Below, one piece after another: positions 19,620-27,836 of a stretch of DNA of 64,000 bases. This DNA comes from Nitrosospira briensis (lineage in GTDB: Bacteria > Pseudomonadota > Gammaproteobacteria > Burkholderiales > Nitrosomonadaceae), in NCBI RefSeq assembly GCF_900115125.1, contig NZ_FOVJ01000007.1, positions 90,349-154,348 on the forward strand, read 5' to 3'. Within the stretch, counting starts at the first letter, position 1, and every line of letters begins with the position of its first letter. Below the pieces are notes generated by a model that had not been told where the DNA came from, ran no database searches, and worked only from the letters and a program-made list of their open reading frames with translations. Both the position numbers and the translations under genes were made by a program.

Positions 19620-20362
19620 TAAACGCTCAGGCCCGCTCAACTTGCTCAGACAAGTTGCTCACTGAGCAACTTGCCTAAGCCGATGAAACATAATGGACGA
19701 AGCTAAGTTGCTCAAGCTGCCCTTGATTCGACTGGTTGCGCAGCTTGCACAACGACCCATGAGCACGTTGAGCAGCTTGGGTGAAACCTGCATGGATAAA
19801 AGGTTTGCCGAAGATGCTCACTGAGCAACTTGGGTGAGCAAGTTGCGACGACGAAGCTGACAAACCAAGCCAGAGGCGCTTAACAAGCGCTTAGCATTCA
19901 AATTGCGCCTCACAAACACCCCTTCCATCGTGTCCATGTTGCAACCTCTTGTGCCTGGGCGGGACGGGCGGTAAGCTGAGGCTGTGCTGGGCTATGAGTT
20001 GCGACAGAGGTAGGGCGGGTCAAAACTCCACGACGATGAGGTGGAACCCGATTGCTTAGCCTAAAAATGATGCGCGCGAAATTGGCGGGGGGGTCTACTA
20101 CACTTGGCCCACCCTAGATTCAGAGTAGTGTAAATTTAGTGTTGGTAACAGCTGTACGAGAGACTGGGATGGAATTTAAACCTCAACTATTTGAGGATCC
20201 TCCACCAGATGCAGGACGCGGAAATTGCTGGAGTAGTTCCAGTTGTACCCCAAGGGGACTCCGAGACATAAACCGGGTTGAATGCCGATCTCCGTTGCAG
20301 CGTGGAGGTTGACTCACTCTAAACACACCGACCCGGCAAATAAGGGCATCGGAGGCAAACGA
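19620..20362. other. Non-coding region rich in TTGCTCA/TGAGCAA repeats
   Basis: No gene is visible in 740 bp. Its left part (19641-19846) contains repeated TTGCTCA/TGAGCAA and CAACTTG/CAAGTTG words in both orientations, including two strong inverted repeats. The right part has no recognised feature apart from being the downstream end of the hsdM operon. Confidence 0.6.
19651..19673. repeat. Perfect 23-bp palindrome
   Basis: An 11-bp arm CAAGTTGCTCA (19651-19661), one central C, and the exact complement TGAGCAACTTG (19663-19673). The same words recur near 19705 and in a second hairpin at 19825-19846 (GCAACTTG, 6-nt loop, CAAGTTGC). Without a T-run it looks more like a protein-binding site or a structured RNA than a terminator. 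Confidence 0.85.
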
Positions 20363-21970
20363 TTACGGTAACAGGGGCAATCCCAAGTCCTTGAGGAAGG
20401 TGTTGTGCTTCTCGGCGACCGCCTTGATTTTCTTGTCCAGCGAGACGAGCTCCAAATGTACAGCCGCGAGATCAATTTCGTCTTCGGCTTCTGCGGTGCT
20501 GACGTAGCGCGAAATATTCAGGTTGAAATCGTTCTTCTCGATTTCTTCCATGCTCACCCGCCGCGAGTAACGTACCTCTTCCTTACGGTATTGGTAGGTG
20601 CCGATGATCTTGTCGATGTGCTCAGGCAACAACTGGTTCTGTCGCTTGCCCTTCTCGTAGTGCTCCGATGCATTGATGAAGAGTAAATCATCCGGCTTCT
20701 TGCATTTCTTCAGCACTAGGATGCACACCGGGATGCCGGTGGAGAAAAATAAGTTTGTGGGCAGCCCGATCACGCTGTCAACATGGCAGTCCTTGAGCAG
20801 CTTGGTACGTATGCGCGCCTCGGCACCGCCCCGGAACAGCACGCCGTATGGCAGGATAATCGCCATCACCCCATCCTGCTTCAGGAAATGGAATCCGTGC
20901 AGCAGGAAGGCAAAGTCCGCCGCTGATCTGGGCGCCAGACCATAGTTCTTGAAGCGGACGTCCTCACCCATTGCCTCAGAAGACTCCCAGCGATAGCTGA
21001 AAGGCGGGTTCGCCACCACCGCGTCGAATGTCGGCATCTTGGCCGGGTTCGTCTCGCGCAGCATGTCCCACTCGTTGAGCAGGGTGTCACCGTGGAAGAT
21101 TTCGAACTCCGAGTCCTTCACACCGTGAAGCAACATGTTCATGCGGGCTAGGTTGTAGGTCGTGATGTTCTTTTCCTGGCCGTAAATCTTGCCGATACCG
21201 TCTGGCCCCATTCGGTGGCGTACGTTCAAGAGCAGTGAGCCCGAGCCGCAGGCAAAGTCCATGACGCTGTCGAGATGGCGGCGTGGACCAGTGGCAGGTT
21301 CTTGCCCGTCCAGCGTGACGATGGCGGAAAGGATGCTGGAAATGGGTTGCGGCGTATAGAACTCGCCGGCCTTCTTGCCTGATCCCGCGGCGAATTGGCC
21401 GATCAGATATTCATAAGCGTCCCCTAAGGTGTCGCTATCGGTGGAAAACTGGGCGAGGCCCTTTGCAATTTCGCTGATGATCTTGCACAGGCGGACATTG
21501 CGATCAGGGTAGGTTTTGCCTAGCTTGTCGGACGCTAGATTAATTTCAGAGAACAAGCCCCGGAAGGTACTGGCGAAGGACTCGGTCTCGATGTGATCAA
21601 ATGCTTGTTGTAGCGTGTCCAGCAGATATTGGCTTTGCTCACGCGCCATCTGGACAATGCTACCCCACATGTACTGGGGTTTGATCACATAGTGCACCTT
21701 GCGGCGCATCTGTTTTTCGAACTCTGGTACATCCTCCAGATTGCTTTCATACCAGAGTTGCAGCGGTGTGGATACTGAGCTATCGAGTTGTTGAGGGTAG
21801 TCCGGTCCTAACTCCTTCTTCGCGGCGACCTCGTAGTTGTCGGACAGATAGCGCAGGAACAAAAAGGCCAGCATATAGTCGCGGAAATCATCCGCGTTCA
21901 TTGCGCCTCGCAGCTGGTCCGCAATAGCCCAGAGGATTCTACCCAATTTTTGCTTTCCAAATTCGGTCAC
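20363..21970 (-). CDS. hsdM: Type I restriction DNA methyltransferase, M subunit
   Basis: The 535-residue protein has the HsdM layout. The N-terminal domain begins FGKQKLGRILWAIADQLRGAM, as in type IC enzymes. SAM motif I appears as DFACGSGSLLL (about residue 238), catalytic motif IV as NPPF (about 320), and a C-terminal helical tail contacts the specificity subunit. It methylates adenine in the bipartite target chosen by HsdS and also forms part of the restriction complex. Its ATG overlaps the prrC stop by four bases (ATGA). It is the last gene of the operon, so its expression depends on transcription through hsdR, hsdS and prrC unless an internal promoter exists. Confidence 0.95.
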   Translation of the reverse strand: MTEFGKQKLGRILWAIADQLRGAMNADDFRDYMLAFLFLRYLSDNYEVAAKKELGPDYPQQLDSSVSTPLQLWYESNLEDVPEFEKQMRRKVHYVIKPQYMWGSIVQMAREQSQYLLDTLQQAFDHIETESFASTFRGLFSEINLASDKLGKTYPDRNVRLCKIISEIAKGLAQFSTDSDTLGDAYEYLIGQFAAGSGKKAGEFYTPQPISSILSAIVTLDGQEPATGPRRHLDSVMDFACGSGSLLLNVRHRMGPDGIGKIYGQEKNITTYNLARMNMLLHGVKDSEFEIFHGDTLLNEWDMLRETNPAKMPTFDAVVANPPFSYRWESSEAMGEDVRFKNYGLAPRSAADFAFLLHGFHFLKQDGVMAIILPYGVLFRGGAEARIRTKLLKDCHVDSVIGLPTNLFFSTGIPVCILVLKKCKKPDDLLFINASEHYEKGKRQNQLLPEHIDKIIGTYQYRKEEVRYSRRVSMEEIEKNDFNLNISRYVSTAEAEDEIDLAAVHLELVSLDKKIKAVAEKHNTFLKDLGLPLLP

Positions 21971-23091
21971 GGGTTTTCTTCCTGTTTGGATTCATTCGCC
22001 AGCAATGCGGGGTTGAATGGGTAGAAATTAAGAAAGTCAGAAAGAACTTTCTCGAAGTACTCCTTATTTTCAGGAAGCATCTCCACAGGGTCGTAAAAGG
22101 AGTAATTTCCGTGGTTCATAATCTGAACCAGCCGCACGTAAAGGGTCTCATCTGGATCATGCGCCTCCTGCTTCGTGATACAGACAGAGAATTTCTCGTA
22201 GCCATGAAAGATGGAGGATTTTTCGAGCAGACTACGTAAAGCATTGAAGTGGTGCGTATATAGCTCCCCGGACTCCTTCGCTCGACAGACATCTTCCAAC
22301 AACGCCAAATGATGAAAGAAGGGCGTATCGCCCGTGTAGGAGAGGTAATAATTCCCTGTTTTTCGTGACCGTGAGAGATAGTGCGGGGAAAACTTTCTTC
22401 TGTCGATCACGCGGAGTTCATTCCACAGCACATTGAAGAACAATGGATGGTGCGTGGATATCCCTGTCTTGATTACATGATCCTTCCTAGCAAGAAACTT
22501 GGCCAAATGGTTGCCAACAGTGATAGCGTTATGCTCGTCCAGAGAGGAAATAGGATCGTCGATAACGATATACTTTACCCATTGATAGACCGCTGCCCCA
22601 TCCATTGCCATCTGCATGATCGCAAGGAAGAAGCACCAGATGAACATCGTTTCCTCGCCGCGTGAGATCTTGATCGGACGATCTGGGTTGTCCCGGCAGT
22701 AAAAACGAACTACCCAACCCTCGGTATCGATCTGGAAATCAAAATCTGCATATCGTGACAAAAGCGGGCGGATACGGTTATCCATATCCATCTCATCCAA
22801 GCCATCGAAAAATCGTGAACGTGCATTAAGTACTAGTTTTCGATCGTGATCGTTATCCAGGTCATTGTCCCAACTGAACAGATCCTCTGTGTAGGCATTG
22901 AAGTACAGGGTATCACGCGCTTCGTCCTGCCTCCCAAGGTCTTTGAACGCCATCGACAGCTGGGTCTTGCCCACGCCGTTATAGGCATACAGCAATACGA
23001 AGCGCTTGCCGGAATCGGTATCAGCACCATCAAGCACAGTACGCAAGTATGTAGCCAGCGAGGGCAGGTCTGCAAAGGTGCAATTAATCAT
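21967..23091 (-). CDS. prrC: PrrC-type anticodon nuclease
   Basis: The 374-residue protein aligns by eye with E. coli PrrC, which cuts tRNA-Lys in the anticodon loop when phage inhibits the linked type I enzyme. The N-terminal NTPase is ABC-like: Walker A YAYNGVGKT (35-43), the PrrC-specific LYFNAYTEDLFSWDNDL (62-78), signature SRGEE (143-147), Walker B YIVIDDPISSLD (174-185) and STHHPLFFN. In the C-terminal nuclease domain Arg286, Glu290 and His327 occupy the places of the known Arg320/Glu324/His356 triad. It lies between hsdS and hsdM with four-base overlaps on both sides, as expected for a toxin held silent by the restriction complex. All key residues are present, so I expect it to be active. 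Confidence 0.93.
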   Translation of the reverse strand: MINCTFADLPSLATYLRTVLDGADTDSGKRFVLLYAYNGVGKTQLSMAFKDLGRQDEARDTLYFNAYTEDLFSWDNDLDNDHDRKLVLNARSRFFDGLDEMDMDNRIRPLLSRYADFDFQIDTEGWVVRFYCRDNPDRPIKISRGEETMFIWCFFLAIMQMAMDGAAVYQWVKYIVIDDPISSLDEHNAITVGNHLAKFLARKDHVIKTGISTHHPLFFNVLWNELRVIDRRKFSPHYLSRSRKTGNYYLSYTGDTPFFHHLALLEDVCRAKESGELYTHHFNALRSLLEKSSIFHGYEKFSVCITKQEAHDPDETLYVRLVQIMNHGNYSFYDPVEMLPENKEYFEKVLSDFLNFYPFNPALLANESKQEENP

Positions 23092-24425
23092 GTTGCGTCT
23101 ATATCCACTGTCGGAAACAGGCTCTGCATCAGACCCTGCTTGTGTTGTCGGAGCAAGGTGATCTTACGGATCTGTCTGGCGATCAGGTCGTCGAGGTACG
23201 CAAAACAGTCCGAAATCCTTAGCTGCTCAGCGCGGCCCGGGAAAGATATCGCAAGTTGTTTAATAGTGTCCGCATTCAAGTTTTTTACGCCGCTACCAGC
23301 TGCCAAGCTCTGGAAATAGACTTGGCTAGTGCTCGAGCAAAGCACGTAATATAGAAATTCCGGGGAAACTTGCTCCCGAATGTCCGTGATTGCTAACCAT
23401 CCATCGTGAATGCAGGAAACAATCTTGGAGATGTAGGGCCGACCAAAACTCATCGAGTTGGAGAGAATAAGGTCACCAGGATGGATCTGCCTTGTGTTTC
23501 CAAGAGCAGCGGGAATGACCTTCTCCTCCGTTTTTTCAATGAATTTGGATTCCTTGTCAACATCGCCAATCTTTAACCAATTAAGGCCATCCTCCTCATG
23601 TGTTAAATAACTATCAATCGGACGCGGTGAACCACCTCGAACAACGGTCGATTTCTCACCTAGTTTAGCAACAGCCCATCTCCCGGCATTTTGAAACTCG
23701 GGAAAACGCAGGCGGGGAACGGTTTCGCCCTCGCGGGGGAAAAGCTGCTGCATCAGACCCTTTTTGTAGGTCTTGAGGGTGTCCAGTTTTTGGATTTCCC
23801 CCATGATCAGTTCGTCAATCGAAGATAAGCATCCGGCGATTCGTTGCTGCTCTGATAATCCGTTCCCATCCGCGTCGCTCGATGGCACGGGAACGAGCAA
23901 AGATGAATACTCTGTCCCGTTGATTCCAGGCTGTCCACTTCGCGCAGACGCCACATCAACCCAACTCCAGTATTGATTTGTGGTAAGAAAGTTGGCTAGA
24001 AAGATAGAATTAACCTTCTTTGGTTCTGGCTTAATTCTTATCAGAAAACCTGCGAACACAAGTCTGCCATCTTCCTTTCTGTATCTATACGACTTGCCAA
24101 CACTTGCTCCGGTGCGAGCGAGAACAATGTCACCCAGCTCTAGATAGTTATCATCTATTGCAGCAATATCCACCGAAACTTTTGTCTTGGAGAGAAAACG
24201 ACCGCCCTCGTTAATGTCGGTGATCCTGAAGTAAGTCGGAAGATTTTTTGAATAGGGAACAGCTGGCGCATTCACCCCATATTCTGGATTTCGCGCCAAC
24301 AAACTCCCCATTGGCACGGCCGTCCACCCCTCCCTATCCCGAAACTCAGGAAACCGTAGCCGCGGCACCAGCGCCCACTTTTTGTTGTTCTCTTTGCTCA
24401 TCGCGCTAGTGTCCTTATTGTTCAT
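23088..24425 (-). CDS. hsdS: Type I restriction specificity subunit
   Basis: The 445-residue protein has two target-recognition domains arranged as a pseudo-repeat. Each is introduced by VPRLRFPEF (about residues 17 and 232) and closed by a conserved helix ending KGLMQQLFP or QGLMQSLFP. The two variable regions (about 25-190 and 240-400) set the two halves of a split DNA target; the target cannot be read from sequence. The ATG overlaps the hsdR stop by four bases, and its own stop overlaps the prrC start by four. A second Met eight codons in is a possible alternative start. The recognition domains are intact with no frameshift. Confidence 0.94.
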   Translation of the reverse strand: MNNKDTSAMSKENNKKWALVPRLRFPEFRDREGWTAVPMGSLLARNPEYGVNAPAVPYSKNLPTYFRITDINEGGRFLSKTKVSVDIAAIDDNYLELGDIVLARTGASVGKSYRYRKEDGRLVFAGFLIRIKPEPKKVNSIFLANFLTTNQYWSWVDVASARSGQPGINGTEYSSLLVPVPSSDADGNGLSEQQRIAGCLSSIDELIMGEIQKLDTLKTYKKGLMQQLFPREGETVPRLRFPEFQNAGRWAVAKLGEKSTVVRGGSPRPIDSYLTHEEDGLNWLKIGDVDKESKFIEKTEEKVIPAALGNTRQIHPGDLILSNSMSFGRPYISKIVSCIHDGWLAITDIREQVSPEFLYYVLCSSTSQVYFQSLAAGSGVKNLNADTIKQLAISFPGRAEQLRISDCFAYLDDLIARQIRKITLLRQHKQGLMQSLFPTVDIDAT

Positions 24426-27391
24426 ACATACGCGCTCAGCCCCGAAATCTCGCGCCCTTGGGCGAGCTTATGCAGCAACGGCATCAGGTCTTCCACCAGC
24501 GCCAGTTCTTTCTGGGTACGTGCCTTCCATCCCAGTCCCAATGGAGCCATTAGCTCGCCCAGGGCTTCGCCATCGAAGATGCGGCGGCGTAACACTCCAT
24601 CCACAAATGCTTGCAGCGCTTCTGCAGCCAGCCCGTGCCTAGCGGCAATATCGGTGAGTTCGCGGGATTTCTTCTCGTCCTTGAAACGCTCGTAACCGCC
24701 ACGGATAGCGGCTTCATCCAGCGCTTCGCCCACCGGCAGTCCGCGAATGTATTCGGCAATGTCCTCCCGCTCGTCGATGAATTTGGCGTCGGACTGGATC
24801 AGGCCGATGAGCTGCTCGCGGTTGAGGGTGAGCTTGCCGGGCTTCTGCTGGGTCATGCGGGCGATCAGCCCTATGATGTAGTCGTAGTCGATCACCGCCG
24901 AGGAAAAGAGCACGAACTCAAAATCAAGCTGCTGCACTTCGGACTTGGCTTGGTCACCTTGCTTGTCCTGCTGTTCCTTGAGCTGCTGGGCGGTTTCCAG
25001 GTACACGCCTTTGAATCCTTGTAGCTGGTCGGGCGGCGCGATCTGGTCTACCTGCGCTTTCTGCTCCTCGCTCAGGTCGGTGTACTGGTCAAGCTGGGTC
25101 TTGAGGCGCTGCACCTCCTTGAATAGGTTGACGAACAGACTGCGTGCGGCGTCACCCTTGAGGTTGGTCACTTCTTCCGGCGCGTTGGCCAGACCCTGAG
25201 ATTGCATGAAGTCGGCTAGCTTCTGGGTGGCCGTTTGTAGGCTGTCGATTACCTTTGGCGCCGATTCCACCAGCCAGATTTTGCGCGGGTTGTCGATCTT
25301 TTCGCCCGAGAAGAGCGTAATGGCCTCTTCCACGGGCTTTTGCTGCTGACGGAAGTCGAGGATGTTTCCATAGGGCTTGCTGTCATTGAGCACGCGGTTT
25401 GTGCGCGAGAAGGCCTGAATCAGCCCATGGTGCTTGAGATTTTTATCCACGTACAAGGTGTTTAGGTACTTGGAGTCGAAGCCGGTGAGCAGCATGTCCA
25501 CCACGATGGTGATGTCGGTCTTCTGAGCGTGCGGTAGATCCGTATTGGAATACTGCTGATCCTTGAGGCGCTTTTGCACGTCTTGGTAGTACAAGTCGAA
25601 CTCACTAATGCGATGGTTGGTGCCAAAGCGGATGTTGTAGTCGGCGATGATGCGGGTAAGCGCTGCCTTCTTGCCCTCCGGGTCCTGTTGGTTGTCTTGC
25701 TTTTCCTGCGGCAGGTCTTCCTGGATCTGCTGCACGTCCCTGTTGCCTTCGGCGGGTGGCGAGAACACGCAAGCAATGTTCAAGGGCTGAAAAGTTTCGT
25801 CTTCGGCCTGCTTTTTTTCCTGGATTGCCTCAAAGGCGTTGAAGTACTCGATGGCGTCGTTGATGCCCGCAGTGGCTAGTACAGCGTTGAACTTGCGCCC
25901 GTTTGTGGCGGCATTGTGCTTGGCCAGGATGACCTCGATGACCTTGGCCTTGGCTAGCACTTTGCCGGGCTGGGGGGGATTCTTGCCCTCGGGCTTGAAG
26001 TAGTCCACATGGAAGCGTAGGACGTTTCGGTCTTCGATGGCGTGGGTGATGGTGTACTGGTGCAGGCAGCGCTGGAATAGGTCGTCCGTGGTGCGGCAGC
26101 TGGCCTGCTGGCCCTCGATCTGCACGGAACTGGCGTTGTTTTTGAAGATCGGCGTGCCGGTGAAGCCGAACAATTGGGCGTTGGGAAAGAACTCCTTGAT
26201 GGCCTTGTGATTATCCCCGAATTGCGAGCGATGGCATTCGTCAAAGATGAATACCATGCGTTGGTTGCGAAGAGGCTTTAGGCGTTCCTTGTAGTTGCGC
26301 TTGTTGGTGCCATCAAGCGCCAGCCCCAGCTTCTGGATGGTGGTGACGATTACCTTATCGGCATAGTCGTCGGACAGGAGCCGCCGCACCAACGTTTCGG
26401 TGTTGGTGTTCTCTTCAACGCAGCCTTCCTGGAAGCGGTTGAATTCCTCGCGCGTCTGGCGGTCCAGGTCTTTGCGATCCACGACGAACAGGCATTTGTC
26501 GATGTCCGGGTTGTCCTTGAGCAGAATGGAGGCCTTGAACGAGGTGAGAGTTTTGCCGCTACCAGTGGTGTGCCAGATGTAGCCGTTGCCGCAGTTCTGG
26601 TGGATGCAGTCCACGATGGCCTTGACGGCATAGATCTGGTAGGGCCGCATCATAAGCAATTTCTGCTCGCTGGCGACCAGCACCATGTAGCGGCTGATCA
26701 TCTGGCCCAGGGTGCATTTGGCCAGAAACTTCTCGGCGAAACCGTCCAGATACGTGATCTTCTTGTTGTCCTCGCTCGCTAACTGGTAAACCGGTAAGAA
26801 GCGTTCGTCAGCATTGAAGCTGAAGTGGCGCGCGTTGTTGTTAGCGAAGTACCAGGTATTGGTACGGTTACTGATGATGAAGAGCTGGATAAAGCACAGC
26901 AGCGTCTTGTCGTAACCGTTACCAAGGTCGCTTTTGTAATCGATGATCTGCTGCATGGCCCTGCGCGGGCTGACGGCCAGAGCCTTAAGCTCGATCTGCA
27001 CCACCGGCACGCCATTGATTAGCAGCATCACGTCGTAACGGTGATGGCTGTTTTCGGTGTTGATGCGTAGTTGGTTGACCACCTCGAAATGGTTCTTGCA
27101 CCAGTCGCGGATGTTGACGAGGGTGTAGTTCAACGGTGTGCCATCGTCGCGCTCGAAGCTGTTGATGTTGCGTAGCGTCTGGGCAGCATTATAGACGTCA
27201 GGCGTTATCACGCTATCAAGAAGGCGCTTGAACTCGCTGTCGGTCAGGCGAACTCGGTTGAGATCCTCGAACTTTTCGCGGAAGTTTTTTTCCAGTGCAG
27301 CGCGGTCCCGGATGTCTGGACGAAGGGTGTACTTGAGATCGGCTAGCTTGACGATGAAATCCTGCTCGATCTGATTTTCGGTCGTGGTCAT
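24422..27391 (-). CDS. hsdR: Type I restriction endonuclease, R subunit (type IC-like)
   Basis: Start chosen at 27391 (MTTTENQIEQDF), with an AGGA site nine bases upstream; the open frame extends to 27517. The 989-residue protein has the PD-(D/E)xK nuclease near the N-terminus (RYDVMLLINGVPVVQIELKA), then an SF2 translocase: IWHTTGSGKTLTSF (Walker A), VVDRKDLDRQT, VTTIQKL, FDECHRSQFGD (Walker B), FGFTGTPIF and GLIQAFSRTNR. These segments match EcoR124I-type (IC) R subunits, the same class that carries prrC in E. coli. It is the first gene of the operon, which is unusual for type I systems. Confidence 0.95.
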   Translation of the reverse strand: MTTTENQIEQDFIVKLADLKYTLRPDIRDRAALEKNFREKFEDLNRVRLTDSEFKRLLDSVITPDVYNAAQTLRNINSFERDDGTPLNYTLVNIRDWCKNHFEVVNQLRINTENSHHRYDVMLLINGVPVVQIELKALAVSPRRAMQQIIDYKSDLGNGYDKTLLCFIQLFIISNRTNTWYFANNNARHFSFNADERFLPVYQLASEDNKKITYLDGFAEKFLAKCTLGQMISRYMVLVASEQKLLMMRPYQIYAVKAIVDCIHQNCGNGYIWHTTGSGKTLTSFKASILLKDNPDIDKCLFVVDRKDLDRQTREEFNRFQEGCVEENTNTETLVRRLLSDDYADKVIVTTIQKLGLALDGTNKRNYKERLKPLRNQRMVFIFDECHRSQFGDNHKAIKEFFPNAQLFGFTGTPIFKNNASSVQIEGQQASCRTTDDLFQRCLHQYTITHAIEDRNVLRFHVDYFKPEGKNPPQPGKVLAKAKVIEVILAKHNAATNGRKFNAVLATAGINDAIEYFNAFEAIQEKKQAEDETFQPLNIACVFSPPAEGNRDVQQIQEDLPQEKQDNQQDPEGKKAALTRIIADYNIRFGTNHRISEFDLYYQDVQKRLKDQQYSNTDLPHAQKTDITIVVDMLLTGFDSKYLNTLYVDKNLKHHGLIQAFSRTNRVLNDSKPYGNILDFRQQQKPVEEAITLFSGEKIDNPRKIWLVESAPKVIDSLQTATQKLADFMQSQGLANAPEEVTNLKGDAARSLFVNLFKEVQRLKTQLDQYTDLSEEQKAQVDQIAPPDQLQGFKGVYLETAQQLKEQQDKQGDQAKSEVQQLDFEFVLFSSAVIDYDYIIGLIARMTQQKPGKLTLNREQLIGLIQSDAKFIDEREDIAEYIRGLPVGEALDEAAIRGGYERFKDEKKSRELTDIAARHGLAAEALQAFVDGVLRRRIFDGEALGELMAPLGLGWKARTQKELALVEDLMPLLHKLAQGREISGLSAYV

Positions 27392-27730
27392 GAATTTATT
27401 CCTGCCCTCAATGTCCCCTTGTTCTTCAATGTCGGCAGGGCTTTTGCTTCGGTAGCGACTTCCATCTGAATCGACCCGCTTGCCTGTATCGTTACCGGAA
27501 ACCACCCAGGGTGTCATTCCCAGGTTGGCGATGATCCCTCTGTCTTTATTCGATTCCTGTGAGAATTTTCTGGCGGTACCTGATTGGCGCTCAGGAAAGC
27601 AAAGAACTTACACCTCTTAACCAACAGCCTTACAGCGCCCGGGCCAGGCCGGGCGGTTACAAAATGGTTACATTTTGGAAATACGGTAAGAGGACGAAGA
27701 CCGCTTAAACTCTCAAACCCTTATGAATGC
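27392..27730. other. hsdR upstream region and right island end
   Basis: This stretch should carry the promoter of the minus-strand restriction operon. Bases 27659-27730 resemble 17737-17808, the flank of the left att copy. No gene is visible. Confidence 0.5.
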
Positions 27731-27806
27731 TGGCGCCCTGAACACGAATCGAACGTGTGACCTACCCCTTAGGAGGGGGTCGCTCTATCCACTGAGCTAC
27801 CAGGGC
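27731..27806 (-). tRNA. tRNA-Arg(CCU)
   Basis: The 76-base minus-strand sequence folds as a full cloverleaf: acceptor GCCCTGG with CAGGGC, D stem GCTC/GAGC, anticodon stem ACCCC/GGGGT, loop CTCCTAA with anticodon CCT, T arm ACACG-TTCGATT-CGTGT, and an encoded 3' CCA. It is the integration target of the island to its left; the 3' half from the anticodon loop onward is duplicated at 17809-17853. Confidence 0.95.
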
Positions 27807-27836
27807 GGTGGCTGCATTTTACGCTAATATTCGGCT

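Larger units (their letters stand above)
17809..27775. mobile_element. tRNA-Arg-integrated genomic island carrying a type I R-M/PrrC system
   Basis: The island is bounded by the 45-bp direct repeats at tRNA-Arg(CCU). A tyrosine recombinase gene begins about 160 bp inside the left copy, which is the usual position. Contents in order: recombinase (broken), a 740-bp repeat-rich non-coding region, and hsdM, prrC, hsdS and hsdR on the minus strand. No conjugation or replication genes are visible, so it looks like a small integrative island that would need help to move. The functional tRNA is rebuilt at the right end. Confidence 0.85.
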
